A stretch of DNA of 64,000 bases from Metridium senile (lineage: Eukaryota > Cnidaria > Anthozoa > Actiniaria > Metridiidae): NCBI GenBank assembly GCA_949775045.1, contig OX459099.1, positions 6,950,139-7,014,138 on the forward strand, read 5' to 3'. Positions within the stretch are counted from its first letter, which is position 1; each line of letters opens with the position of its first letter. The notes under the pieces were generated by a model. The model did not search any database. It saw only the letters and a program-made list of their open reading frames with translations, and was not told where the DNA came from. This document shows positions 24,601-35,500 of the stretch, one piece after another. Both the position numbers and the translations under genes were made by a program.

Positions 24601-25737
24601 AAATAGTATTGATCATCACATTTTAAACAGCTACACCAAAAGTCACAGTTGTTGTTCAAATAGCATTGATCATCACATTTTAAACAGCTACACCAAAAGT
24701 CACAGTTGTTGTTCAAATAGCATTGATCATCACATTTTAAACAGCTACACCAAAAGTCACAGTTGTTGTTCAAATAGTATTGATCATCACATTTTAAACA
24801 GCTACACCAAAAGTCACAGTTGTTGTTCAAATAGTATTGATCATCACATTTTAAACAGCTACACCAAAAGTCACAGTTGTTGTTCAAATAGCATTGATTA
24901 TCACATTTTAAACAGCTACACCAAAAGTCACAGTTGTTGTTCAAATAGTATTGATCATCACATTTTAAACAGCTACACCAAAAGTCACCGTTGTTGTTCA
25001 AATAGCATTGATCATCACATTTTAAACAGCTACACCAAAAGTCACAGTTGTTGTTCAAATAGTATTGATCATCACATTTTAAACAGCTACACCAAAAGTC
25101 ACAGTTGTTGTTCAAATAGTATTGATCATCACATTTTAAACAGCTACACCAAAAGTCACAGTTGTTGTTCAAATAGTATTGATCATCACATTTTAAACAG
25201 CTACACCAAAAGTCACAGTTGTTGTTCAAATATTATTGATCATCACATTTTAAACAGCTACATTAAAAGTCATCTGGAAGGTGACAGTTTTCATTGCTTC
25301 AAAAAGTGCCACTATCAAAGTCTTACTTGGCACATAGCTGGTGCAATGGGGTTCATTAACTTTCAGTGATTTTTGTATACTTAATTTGACATGTTTGTAT
25401 TGACCATGTGTGATTACGTGGGAATTTTCAAAAAGTAATTAAACAAAAAACCTATATTATCTTTACTTTACATTTATTTGTGTTACGAGCACAACCGCTG
25501 TGTAAAGACACTAGACATACAAGAACCAATAAGTTGTGAACTGTTTGTTTAGTTATTCTCTCAAGTGCTATTTACAAATGACTTATCTTTTTCTTTCTCT
25601 TTTCTTGTAGATATTTCTTCAAAACAAAGACTGATGATCACGATTGTGATGTAGTGTATGAAGAAGTACGAATAGATGATGACGCACTGCCGACATTTGA
25701 AGGCAAAATCGTTGGCAAAGTTGAAAAAGTTGACTAG
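15668..25737 (+). CDS. AXIN: Axin: RGS- and DIX-domain scaffold of the beta-catenin destruction complex
   Basis: Seven exons join in frame: 15668-16590, 19849-19983, 20681-20765, 21591-21734, 22844-23502, 23769-24101, 25611-25737 (about 801 aa; human AXIN1 862). ATG 15668 is chosen because it is the first ATG after an in-frame TAG at 15584. Seen: a tankyrase-binding-type motif RPPPTGED (res. 39-46); the conserved GFEPEG..TPPF patch (res. 100); an RGS domain (about res. 118-239); a PYYYP..S-rich stretch like vertebrate Axin; [10 protein letters not shown] plus a [14 protein letters not shown] helix (res. 382-429) matching the GSK3-binding region; [13 protein letters not shown] (about res. 441), the likely beta-catenin helix; EWMAEGEEE (res. 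563) and QDPMMP..RRRL (res. 609), both conserved in Axins; and a C-terminal DIX domain (about res. 720-801) ending GKVEKVD. By family knowledge it assembles APC, GSK3, CK1 and beta-catenin in the cytoplasm and polymerises through DIX. The splicing is inferred but phase-consistent throughout. Confidence 0.95.
16591..19848 (+). other. Axin intron 1
   Basis: Phase-2 intron of 3.26 kb from GTAAGT (16591) to CTCAATAG (19841-19848). AT-rich, largely unique, and notably free of the MITEs that fill later introns. Confidence 0.8.
20810..21025. mobile_element. MITE hairpin, TIR TAGTCCCCTTCACAGTTCCC
   Basis: The first roughly 50 bp (TAGTCCCCTTCACAGTTCCC then TGCGCCATCTT) is mirrored by AAGATGGCGCAGGGAACTGT and GAAGGGGACTA. 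Located in Axin intron 3, 45 bp after the donor. A diverged, interrupted relative lies at 32685-33627. Confidence 0.9.
21125..21291. mobile_element. MITE/fold-back hairpin, arms about 45 bp
   Basis: ATATTCATTTTATCAGACAC and TTTCATCAAGCTGTATTGAT are mirrored by ATCAATACAGCTTGATGAAA and GTCTGATAAAATGAATAT. The right flank (AATGAATATCAACACAAC, then ACAAACAT.TACTG) also occurs near 11515-11555. Confidence 0.85.
21797..22010. mobile_element. Dispersed element copy, fold-back form, in Axin intron 4
   Basis: ATTTGTAACACTG..CTTTACTGACGTTTCGAGC is mirrored by GCTCAAAACGTCAGTAAAG..ACGGTGTTACAAAT. It ends with the family tail CAGCCTATACTAGTTTACTT and GCTAGTTTCCATTTT. Confidence 0.8.
22357..22618. mobile_element. 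MITE with near-full-length palindrome (about 260 bp)
   Basis: CTACCAAAATTACCCAACTG, TTTTGAATTCCGGTTAACTC and ATGGTCATGTGACATTAAAA are each mirrored on the other side of an AT-rich centre near 22480-22500. Arms are about 120 bp. Lies in Axin intron 4. Confidence 0.9.
24424..25270. repeat. 57-bp minisatellite, about 14.8 copies, in Axin intron 6
   Basis: Unit starts TTGTTCAAATAGTATTGATC and ends CCAAAAGTCACAG. Copies differ mostly by one T/C site (AGTATTG/AGCATTG). The period is a multiple of 3, so a 271-codon antisense frame stays open with a 19-residue Cys-rich repeat. Confidence 0.97.
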
Positions 25738-25990
25738 AGCTGCTCTTAACAATAGACAGAGTTTTCAAATATGGAGTTCTTGTTTTATTATTGGAATATT
25801 TTATCACTTAGAAAGGATTTATAATATTATTATCAATATTCAAGGTTTTACAAGCCTTGATATGCCAGAGAATTGGCTTTTATGTAAATATCCACTTATA
25901 ATATATTTGTATGATAACACAATATGTTAATGTTGTACAATTTTAAAGTTCCCTTCAAATAAAACAAAAATATTATTTTACAGAATAAAT
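25738..25990 (+). other. Axin 3' UTR and poly(A) signal
   Basis: Non-coding sequence follows the TAG at 25735-25737, with a canonical AATAAA at 25958-25963 just before an A-rich stretch. This gives a short 3'UTR of roughly 240 nt. Confidence 0.6.
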
Positions 25991-26359
25991 AGTCAATTTG
26001 GATTTTAACTTTTGTGTGTGGTGGGTTATTATATGTTTAGGGAGCGGTCATTATTCATGGTGGGGTAGGGGGTGGGTGATTGTGAGAAGGGGTTATAGAA
26101 TTTTCAAGGCTTCTGAAGGAGGGATTACTAATTTTCCTAGGCAACTGAAGGAGGAGGGATCACGGTTTTGGCAAACATCAGAAGGAAGGGTCATGAAAAA
26201 CATGTTTATGTTTTAAAAGATATTTTGTACAAATAACTAATATCGTAAATTAGTTATTATTACTATAGTAAAAAGCATTCTTTCCAACAGAAATGAACAA
26301 AATATGTGATGTAATGAAATAGCAGGATGAAAAAATGTCACACATTTTTAGTGGGTTCC

Positions 26360-26515
26360 CTGTCTTTTTTTATATGTATTCGGGATTCCTGTGTCATCTG
26401 TCATGTTTTCACCTTTGGGTTTCCTGTGTCCTTGTATATTATCTATTTGGGTTTCCTGTGTCATCTGCCATCTTTTGATTTTTGGGTTTCCTGTGTTGTT
26501 TTCTTGCCCAGTCAT
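26360..26515 (+). repeat. GGGTTTCCTGTGT promoter-proximal repeats of ASPSCR1
   Basis: Four GGG(T/A)TTCCTGTGT words, spaced about 30-45 bp apart, lie in the last 150 bp before the ASPSCR1 ATG. Either a decayed minisatellite or a cluster of binding sites; sequence alone cannot decide. Confidence 0.5.
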
Positions 26516-26520
26516 TCAAA

Positions 26521-29500
26521 ATGGCTGCATGCAAAAGTGTAGTAGTTCTTTGTCCAAATGCTCGGAGACAAACAGTTAAAGTTGGTCCTACAACGACTAT
26601 ATTACAAGTAAGTATAACTAGAAATCATCGTACTTAAGAATGGAGTGTTTGCTTGGCCTTTTACACGTCTAAAAATAACAAAATGACATGAACTGAAAAG
26701 TAAGCAAAGTTATCGTAGTTAAAATCTATTCCATTATAAATGTGATATCTTCGAAAAGCAATACATTTATTTGGTCCTAAAACAGATGATAGGTTATAAG
26801 GAATCGTAAAATGAAAAAAAGCTTTAGTGATTTAATTTCTTTCTTCCTTTCACTTTCATTTTCTTTTCCATTCATCCTACAGTATCTAGCCAACAAACAT
26901 TTCCATTTCATTACTGTGTCTTCTCAGATAAGGACGTTAAATTGGGGGTCCCACACACTAACCTGTTATGTTAGGATGTAAAAGAACCACTGGGGACGTA
27001 TTAACAAACCCTTGCCTTGACCACCCTCAGTGACAGGTTCATACTTATACCTACTAGCTACTAATTTTCTCATGATTGTAAGCTGCCAGTGGTCAATACG
27101 ATAATTGTAAAGTGCATTGAGATGTATGTGAAATGCGCTGTATAACCACCACATTACATAATATTATTAAAAATACTAAAACATTACTGAAAAATAATAA
27201 TCTTTCTTTCTAAAAGATTTTAGAGGAAGTTTGCAAAAAACAAGGCCTATCAAGTCAGGAAAATGCAATCAAGTAAGCATACATACATGTACATAGCTAT
27301 AAGGACTGTGTATTATAAAACAGCTATATTTCAATACTGAACAGCAAACTCTTCAGCTATATAAGACAAGCAAATCAGAGCAAGCCAAATTCAGTAATCA
27401 AATATTTGGTATATCTATTTATAAAGTGAATAATGAATTGAAATGCGTTCGGTGCATAAGTGAAATACAGATACATGAGAAAAATATCATAGAGCGGTTT
27501 TTGTAAGAGTGGGAAACTGGCTGTAATATTTACCGCACAGTTACGGTACTGTTACTGTAGAATTTTCGAATGTTTTTATAGAACTTACGGTACGGTTACG
27601 GCTACAGTCAGTTTCCCACTCGTATGAAAACCGCTCTATGCCGTTGGCTGGATTCAATTCTAACTTAGAGATTATAAATACAGTTGCTCTATACACCCTT
27701 CCCATAATGCGGGATGCCATTTTGAATTTAATTACTTGTGACGTCAATTGCGGGTAGGTTTCCCAAGGCATGTATATTTCACTGTACTTTTCAATCAGCG
27801 CTTCAGGTCCTACAGGTGTATATATACAATATTTAAAGAAGATTTTGAAGACATTCTTTAGATTTGTCCTTTTACTTTAAATTGTTTGAGTTCTAAAATC
27901 TAATGCGTATTTTTATAACGCCTCAAATCGGCCGCAAAGAAGAAGAATTTGTAGCATGGAGCTGTGCAGGTAATTTGAAAGCTGTCAGTCTCTAAATATC
28001 ATTTTTTTTTCGTTTTCTTGAGCTAACAAGCGATGATATTCCTGACTCAATGCATATTATAGCAAAGTCAGAAAAGTACAAGCCGATCGAGCTATCTTTT
28101 TATCACTAGTTTATCAGTATTATTAGTCAATATATTTACATTGTAATAGATGTTTTAGTGTAAACTATTCTATTGATGACATCTGAATCACCGATTTTTC
28201 GAGTATTCATCACCCGAGACGCACATTTTATAATATTTCGCCACTCTTTCGAAGTGTAATTTTTTATCTTTATTTAGTATGATGTCAAGCGACTCTAAAA
28301 TCTGGTTTTGCAGTGATATCAAGTCAGTTTTCTTCAACCTGAACACATTGATTAATTCATTGAATAAATAAATAAGCTTAGTATTAAGTTCACGGGCACT
28401 GAAATATCTCTCTACATTTTTATTTTAAACGTATACTTCGAAAGAATAGCGTTGGAATTTAATATGTCGAGATTCAGTCGTTATGATTTCTTCAAAAGTT
28501 ATTGCATTTATATCGATAGCACTGTGCATTGCCTCGACACAATTGTTTACACTACGTATCTTTAGTATGAAACTCGACGATTTTTTAGAGAAAGCATAGC
28601 TCGATTGACCTCGATTGTCTTGTAATTTCCAACTTTGCTACATTGAGCACTGAGCTCGGGATATCTTTGCATATTAGCTCAAGAAAACAAAAGAAAAAAG
28701 GCATTATATTGAGAGTGTGAAAGCAGTAAATTACCTTCACATGTACAGCTCGGATCAACAGGAGCCGTTAAGAATCTTCTTTTTTGCGGCCGATTTATAA
28801 CGTTCTAAAAATACGTGTTAAAATTTGGAAAAAAGACAAATAAAAGTTAAAGGTCTAATCTAAAGAATGTCTTCAAAATCTTCTTTAAATATTGTATATA
28901 TACACCTGTAGGACCTGAAGCGCTGAGTGAAAAGTACAGTGAAATATACATGCCTTGGGAAACCTACCCGCAATTGACGTCACAAGTAATTAATTCAAAA
29001 TGGCGTCCCGCATTATGGGAAGGGTGTATACTACTTCATCCAGATGCGTATCCAGCATGGTTTGTCCTTGTGGCGTAGTGGTAACACATTGGACTAAAAA
29101 GCCGAAACCGTGGAGTTCAATTCCCGCCAAGGGCATATGATATTTTTCTCATGTACATCTGTATTTATAAAGTGTACATGGGTTTAATAATTGTTTTACT
29201 TGATATTATATCATTCTAGACATCAAAAAAAGATTCTGGATGAAACACTACCAATAAGATATTCAGGATTGTCCAATAATGCACACCTTGAGATAGTACC
29301 ACAGAAAAAGACCACCAAAATAGGTAAATAAATACCAACCTTAGATTGATTGATATTGGATTTGGATATAATCAAAGAAACAATTTCATATTTTTAATAT
29401 TCATAAAAATGATTAAGGATAGTACAGTTGGTTCTTACTGCGGTTTTTGACTTTCTGCGAAATCAGACACAGCTTGTTGTAAATATGTATTTTGCCGCCA

Positions 29501-32500
29501 TCAATCAATGATTTAATAGGTACCGACTTATTAATTTTGATTGACAGCAGCTAAAAATGTATTTCACATCAAGCCGTGGAGTTCGTAGAAAGACAAAAAT
29601 TGCAGTAATGAATTTCATGGACCTCACATTTTTGTACTGATTCCTCTCCTTTCCATGTAACAAAGCACTGATTGAGAGAGGGGATAAATAAGCATGCCAT
29701 CAATGACTTTTACCAGCTACCTTTATACTTTTATGATATTTGTGATCACCATAATAACTTATTATAATCAAGTAACAGATAAAAAAATGAACATAATAGG
29801 CATTCGTTAATGAAATATCAATCTGTTAATATCTATGAACAATTAATTGTTATAGATGCACAGTGTACAATAGCCTTACAGTTAGCATCAGGCCAGAGAC
29901 TTATGAAGGATTTTCCTCCTGCACATTCATTGTGGGATGTCATCCAACACTGGAACTCACAACAAGACAGGTAACAAAACACATTTTATTTTATTTAGAT
30001 TAACATTTACTTTGTCATTATATATAAGAGAGGCGTGATGGTCTAGTGGTCAGGGGACCAAATTCTGGACCTAATGGTCTGGGTTCGATTCCCGGCCTGG
30101 GAGATTATGTTGTGTCCTTGGGCAAGACACTTTACTGTATTTGTGCCTCATCTCCTCGGATGATGACGTAAATATACAGAGTACGTAAAAGATGCTGCTG
30201 TGCTCTTCGAAAAGGCACAGTAGTCAGGTGTCAAACCAGAGCATATAAGGCTTGAACAGAGGGACTGCTCTTACTATGGTAAATAAATCAAATATATTTG
30301 AGTGTAGGATACAGTAGGGTGTAGAGTTTGGTGCAATACATTCTTGACTAGTGTTTGATTCTCAGTGGTCAACCTCTTATCCTTATTTTGACTTCTCTTC
30401 TCTCAATCTAGCTGCAATTAACCTTCAATATTTGTAAACCTTATGCACCTACTGGTGCATGGAGCCAGCCATCTGGTACAAGGATACATGATAGTGACTT
30501 GTAAACCAGTGCACTCTTAGAAAGGGGGACAAGTCGTTATTATCAGAGTGCTAGTGTATTCATCTTGAAAAGAGAAAAGATAATGTGTGTTTATTTTTAT
30601 TATTTATTTATTGTTTTTGCTTTCTTTAGTCCTCATCATCAAAAATTACTTGGAGAAGAAGGAAAAGATGTTGTATGTGTTTACCTGACACAAAGAGTAA
30701 GTATTTTAATCCATACACAAATTATTTATGTAAAATTAATGCATTGTCACTGAGCATATCTTAGACACTTTGCAATTAAGCCTCCCTTTGGCTGTAATTT
30801 AAAAAGCTGTGACTAGAATAGATGCTTTAGCATTGTGATGGCATTTGAAGTAAAGGCCCGGGCAAACAACATCTGTTCGATTTTGTTGAATGTCAATGTT
30901 TAAACTCTTTCAACATTGTTGAATTGTGTTGAATCAATGTTGAATTGATGTTGAAAGAGTTTAAAAGCATTTAAACATTGCCATTCAACAAAATTGAAAG
31001 GATGTTGAAGCAAATGTTGAAACTGTTTGCCCGGGCCTTAAGATTAAACCCCATATATTGTTTTTTCAGATAAGTGGAGAGCACACATTGAAGAGCACCA
31101 CTCTCCACAGTCTTGGGTTAACTGGTAAAAGAGCTATCATAAGGTATAATAACATGGGTTATTTATAGACTTTCACTTTATAAAAATACAAATTAATAAT
31201 TAGATTAAATTAATAATTAGTACTAATTTATGTAAGGTTGCTCCATGAAGAAGCTACTTCAAGTAATCCCAAACCATTGGTCAGTGAACCAGCTGGCTCC
31301 TCGTCACAGCATCAAGAAACATTATCAGAACCATGTCAGATACCAGCCACTGTGACAATACCAGGTAGCATGGACACAGCACCATCATCCAGCCAGGAAG
31401 GACTGTCAGAACCATGTCAGAGCCCGGCCACTATGACAATACCTGGTAACATGGACACAGCACCATCAACTAGCCAGGAAGGACTGTCAGAACCATGTCA
31501 GACCCCGGCCACTGTGACAATACCTGGTAACATGGACACAGCACCATCAACCATCCATGAAGGACTGTCAGAACCATGCCAGATACCAGCACTGCATGAC
31601 ACTAAGTCACAAGGACAGCCGTCAAAAGTTGATAAACCTACAGAAGACAGACATAGACAACTGGACACTAAGACAGTCAGTCCTGATAGAGGTATGGTGG
31701 TGATGGTGATGGTGATGATGATGGTGGTGATGATGATGATGATGATCGTGATGATGATCGTGATGATGATCGTGTTGATGTTAATGATGGTAATGGTGAC
31801 AGTGGTGATGGTGGTGATGAGAAGGAAAATGATAGTGATGGTGGTGATAATGTTGATGTTAATGATGGTAATGATGGTAATGGTGACAGTGGTGATGAGA
31901 AGGAATATGATAGTGATGGTGGTAATAATGGTGATAATGTTGATGTTAATGATGGTAATGGTGACAGTGGTGATGGTGGTGATGAGAAGGAAAATGATAC
32001 TGATCATGATGTCCATTACTAATAATGATGTTCATATAAGATAATTATGATGATTATGATATTGATGATGCTTGACAATAATTAACATAATAAACATGTG
32101 TTTTTCCATTCACGCTTTTGTGTGTTTCAAACTAATCGTCAAGGTCTAGTAGGTAACATACTTTTCTTTGTCTAGCTGCAAGAGATCCTAAACGAACTAG
32201 AATTGCAGGTCCAGATCCTATATTTCCTGACTTCAAGGTAAAAAAAAGGAATTTTGCAGCGGCCTGCTGTTGTCATGACAATGTCAAACGCAATAATTTA
32301 ATAAAAAATGATATCCTAGATCCATAAGCTTTAAATTGATATATCGGTTAACTGTGTAGCTTCACAATAATGCTGCATAAAATGCAATATAAAGTAGGAA
32401 TATAGATATATACAGAAACCATTTCAAGCCTCCTTAAATGGCATTTTATTCAACTTGAAGATTTTATGCTGACATTTTTTTATTTATTTATTTGTTTGTT

Positions 32501-35500
32501 TGTTTAGTTTCCTGATCGCTCTGCTACTGACGTTTCCAATCCTCAAGCACCAATGTATGAAAACCTTGCTAAATATTATGTCACTCAATTGTTGTTATTA
32601 TTATCATTATCATTAAAATCATTATCATTTATATCATCATTAATTACATAATCATCAATTACCATTATCACCTACCCAATAGTCCCGTTCACAGTTCTGT
32701 GCTACCATAGGTGGAATGCAACCATTCCCAGGGGGTGAATTGAACAAAAAACAACCTGCAATGTGGATTTGCAATTTTGCACTTTGAAAAAACTGTCATT
32801 TATGATGGATTCCTAAATTTTGATACCAAAAATCACAATTATTGGCATTTTCCTAATTCTGCTATTTTGACCAGGATTTCAAAAAACCCAAATCAAAATT
32901 CATTAAAAACAGCACTATTTTTGCTTTAGGCCAGCCTGAGACCTTACCGATTTCATAAATTTATGAAACTATAGCGAGACCTTACCGATTTCATAAATTT
33001 ATAAAACTATAGCGAGACCTTACCGATTTCATAAATTTATGAAACTACCACGAGACCTTACCAATTTCATAAATTTATGAAACTACACAAGACCTTACCG
33101 ATTTCATAAATTTATGAAACTGCCGCAAGACCCTACCGATTTCATAAATTTATGAAACTACCGCGAGACCTTACCGATTTCATAAATTTATGAAACTGCC
33201 GCAAATTTTGAAAAAGTACTGATTTTTATAATTTATGGGGAAAAAATCTAGAAAATCATCAAATTTGGTAAAATTTTGCAGATAATTTGAGGAGTGCAAA
33301 ATTGCATATCCACATTGCAGGTTGTTAAAGAAACGACAGCCATGCTGATGATCTTGGCAAACAAAAAAAACTGACCAGTGATGGTAACTGGTGGTACTTT
33401 TGTTCAATTCGCTGTCCTGGGAATTGTTGCAATCCAACTATAGGCAGTTCTGTCTTTGCATCAAGCAAGAACAACAGTGAGCTTGCAATGATAGAGACCT
33501 TTTTTTAACACATTGGACACTTATTCATATGTCACTATCATGAATTGCAAGTTTATTGTTAATCTTGCTTCAATGACATGGCTACCATTTAAAACAGGAC
33601 AGAGAACTGTCAAAAGGACTATTGTCAATATTATTGTTAAACATGCATACTTTGATCTAAGATTTCTAATTAATTTGCCCTTGTCAATTGCATCATATGC
33701 TGCTGTGGTGTTCTGCCTTCATATGAAGGGAAATTAAGCAATAAATTAAACTAAACTAAACTTGTGATAAAATTTTAATATCCTTTCAGGGTTGAATATT
33801 CACTTCATCAACACATTAGTTTTAATTTTGTCATTTGTTAGTGTTACAGAGGAAAGGCTTCATTATCTTGCAACACCCTGTGAACGATGTCCAGTTGTAT
33901 TCAAAGAGAATGATGAGACTATAGCAGTACCCAACCAAGGTACCGACCTATTTCAAAAATAGACTGTTGTCTTAATCAAAGCCGTAGTCCAATTGATTTT
34001 GTAATGACAATGATGTCACCAGTTGTGCATTCTAACTAATGTAGTAATAAATCCCTTTTTCGACAGATGTCCCTGATTCTTTTTATGATGTAACAGTTGA
34101 AGACATACGGAAGATGTTACACAATTTACAAAGTGAAAGGTTTGAAAAGGATCATAATTGTAATGCTCATCTTTCTTTTTCATTGCTATAAGATAGCTTA
34201 TTGTTTATTAATACTGTACAATGTTTACTCTTTTACTCTAGAACAAAGTCAGGCGACATGCCACTTTTGACGAAAGCTATGAGAGAGAGTCGGAAGCTGC
34301 AAGAAATTTGCAAATATGAAAGAGTAAGTTGTGAATCTTTCTTCATTGTACATTAGCTAAAGTATTACATTGGCTACAGTATGAAGGCAACTCCAAACAA
34401 TTTTCTTAAGGCCCGTTTACACTAGCAATTTTGTCGTGCAGCAATTTCAAATACTCTCGAATTTAGGAGACAGAAAGTCTCAACAAATTGCACTAAATTT
34501 CGAGTATGTTCAAAGTAGTGTTGACAAATCTGCGCCATTGAAATAGTAGCTCTTGTCACGCGCCAAAATTGCTAGTGTAAAAAGGCCTTTAGAATTCTCA
34601 ATTATATGACATATACCATTATATCATTCTTGGTAATTTGTCAGTTAATGTTGGTGTTTTCTAAAATATTGTTTCTCTAGGTTGTGATACGTGTTAAATT
34701 TCCAGATAGATTAATACTACAAGGGTTCTTCAGGCCTCAGGAAAAAGGTACATTATTGTATCTCAAAATAAATGACAATGGTATAGCATTTCTTTTGACT
34801 AGGTATTAATCAAACTTAATATACTCTTACTTTTTCTACAGTATCTGTATTAACAGAATTTGTGAAGTCACATCTAGAAGATCCAAATGAATCATTTTAT
34901 TTATGTAAGTTATCAAACACAAACACGTGTTCCTTCAATTACTCGCACATGACCTCATGCATGCATCCATTTATTCATTCTTTTATTCATTCATTCATTC
35001 ATTTAGTTATTTTTTTTCCTTTTTCATTTATTCATTCATTAATTTATTTATTCATTCATCCACTTATTGACTTTTTCACTTTATTCATTCATATATCAAT
35101 TCATCTATCTTTCTGTGCAACCTATACATTTCTGATCCCAACTGCTGTTGTGTTTTCTATAAATGTTTTGAATGAATCACAGTTTACAGCACCTTTCACA
35201 TTTCACTAACTGACTTGATTATTTTTTTTATAGATACTGCACCTCCAAAAACTGTCTTACAGAAACAGGATGACACCCTTTATGATGTAAGTATTGTAAT
35301 TGAATCAAATTGTTCTTTTTTAGTTACAACACAGGCAGCCCAAGCAATTCTCTTTTACAGTAGAGATATGGGAGGAAAACAAATCTGTATTTTTTATTGA
35401 AATAAATTTGAACATATTTCAATCCTGTGTTGTTGTTAAACTTATTTGGTGACATTCTGGGTGGTTTTGAACGTTTTAGAGCATTTTTTAAATAACTCTT

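Noticed and set aside
24414..25229. 271-aa minus-strand Cys-rich repeat protein
   Set aside because: It is exactly the 57-bp minisatellite translated. The period divisible by three explains the open frame, and there is no upstream promoter, domain or splice context.
29058..29130. A functional tRNA gene
   Set aside because: The acceptor stem pairs, but the anticodon and T stems are mismatched and the sequence continues into a SINE-like tail.
31498..32016. 172-aa minus-strand Ile/Thr-rich frame
   Set aside because: Antisense of ASPSCR1 exon 7 and the adjacent GATGGT microsatellite.
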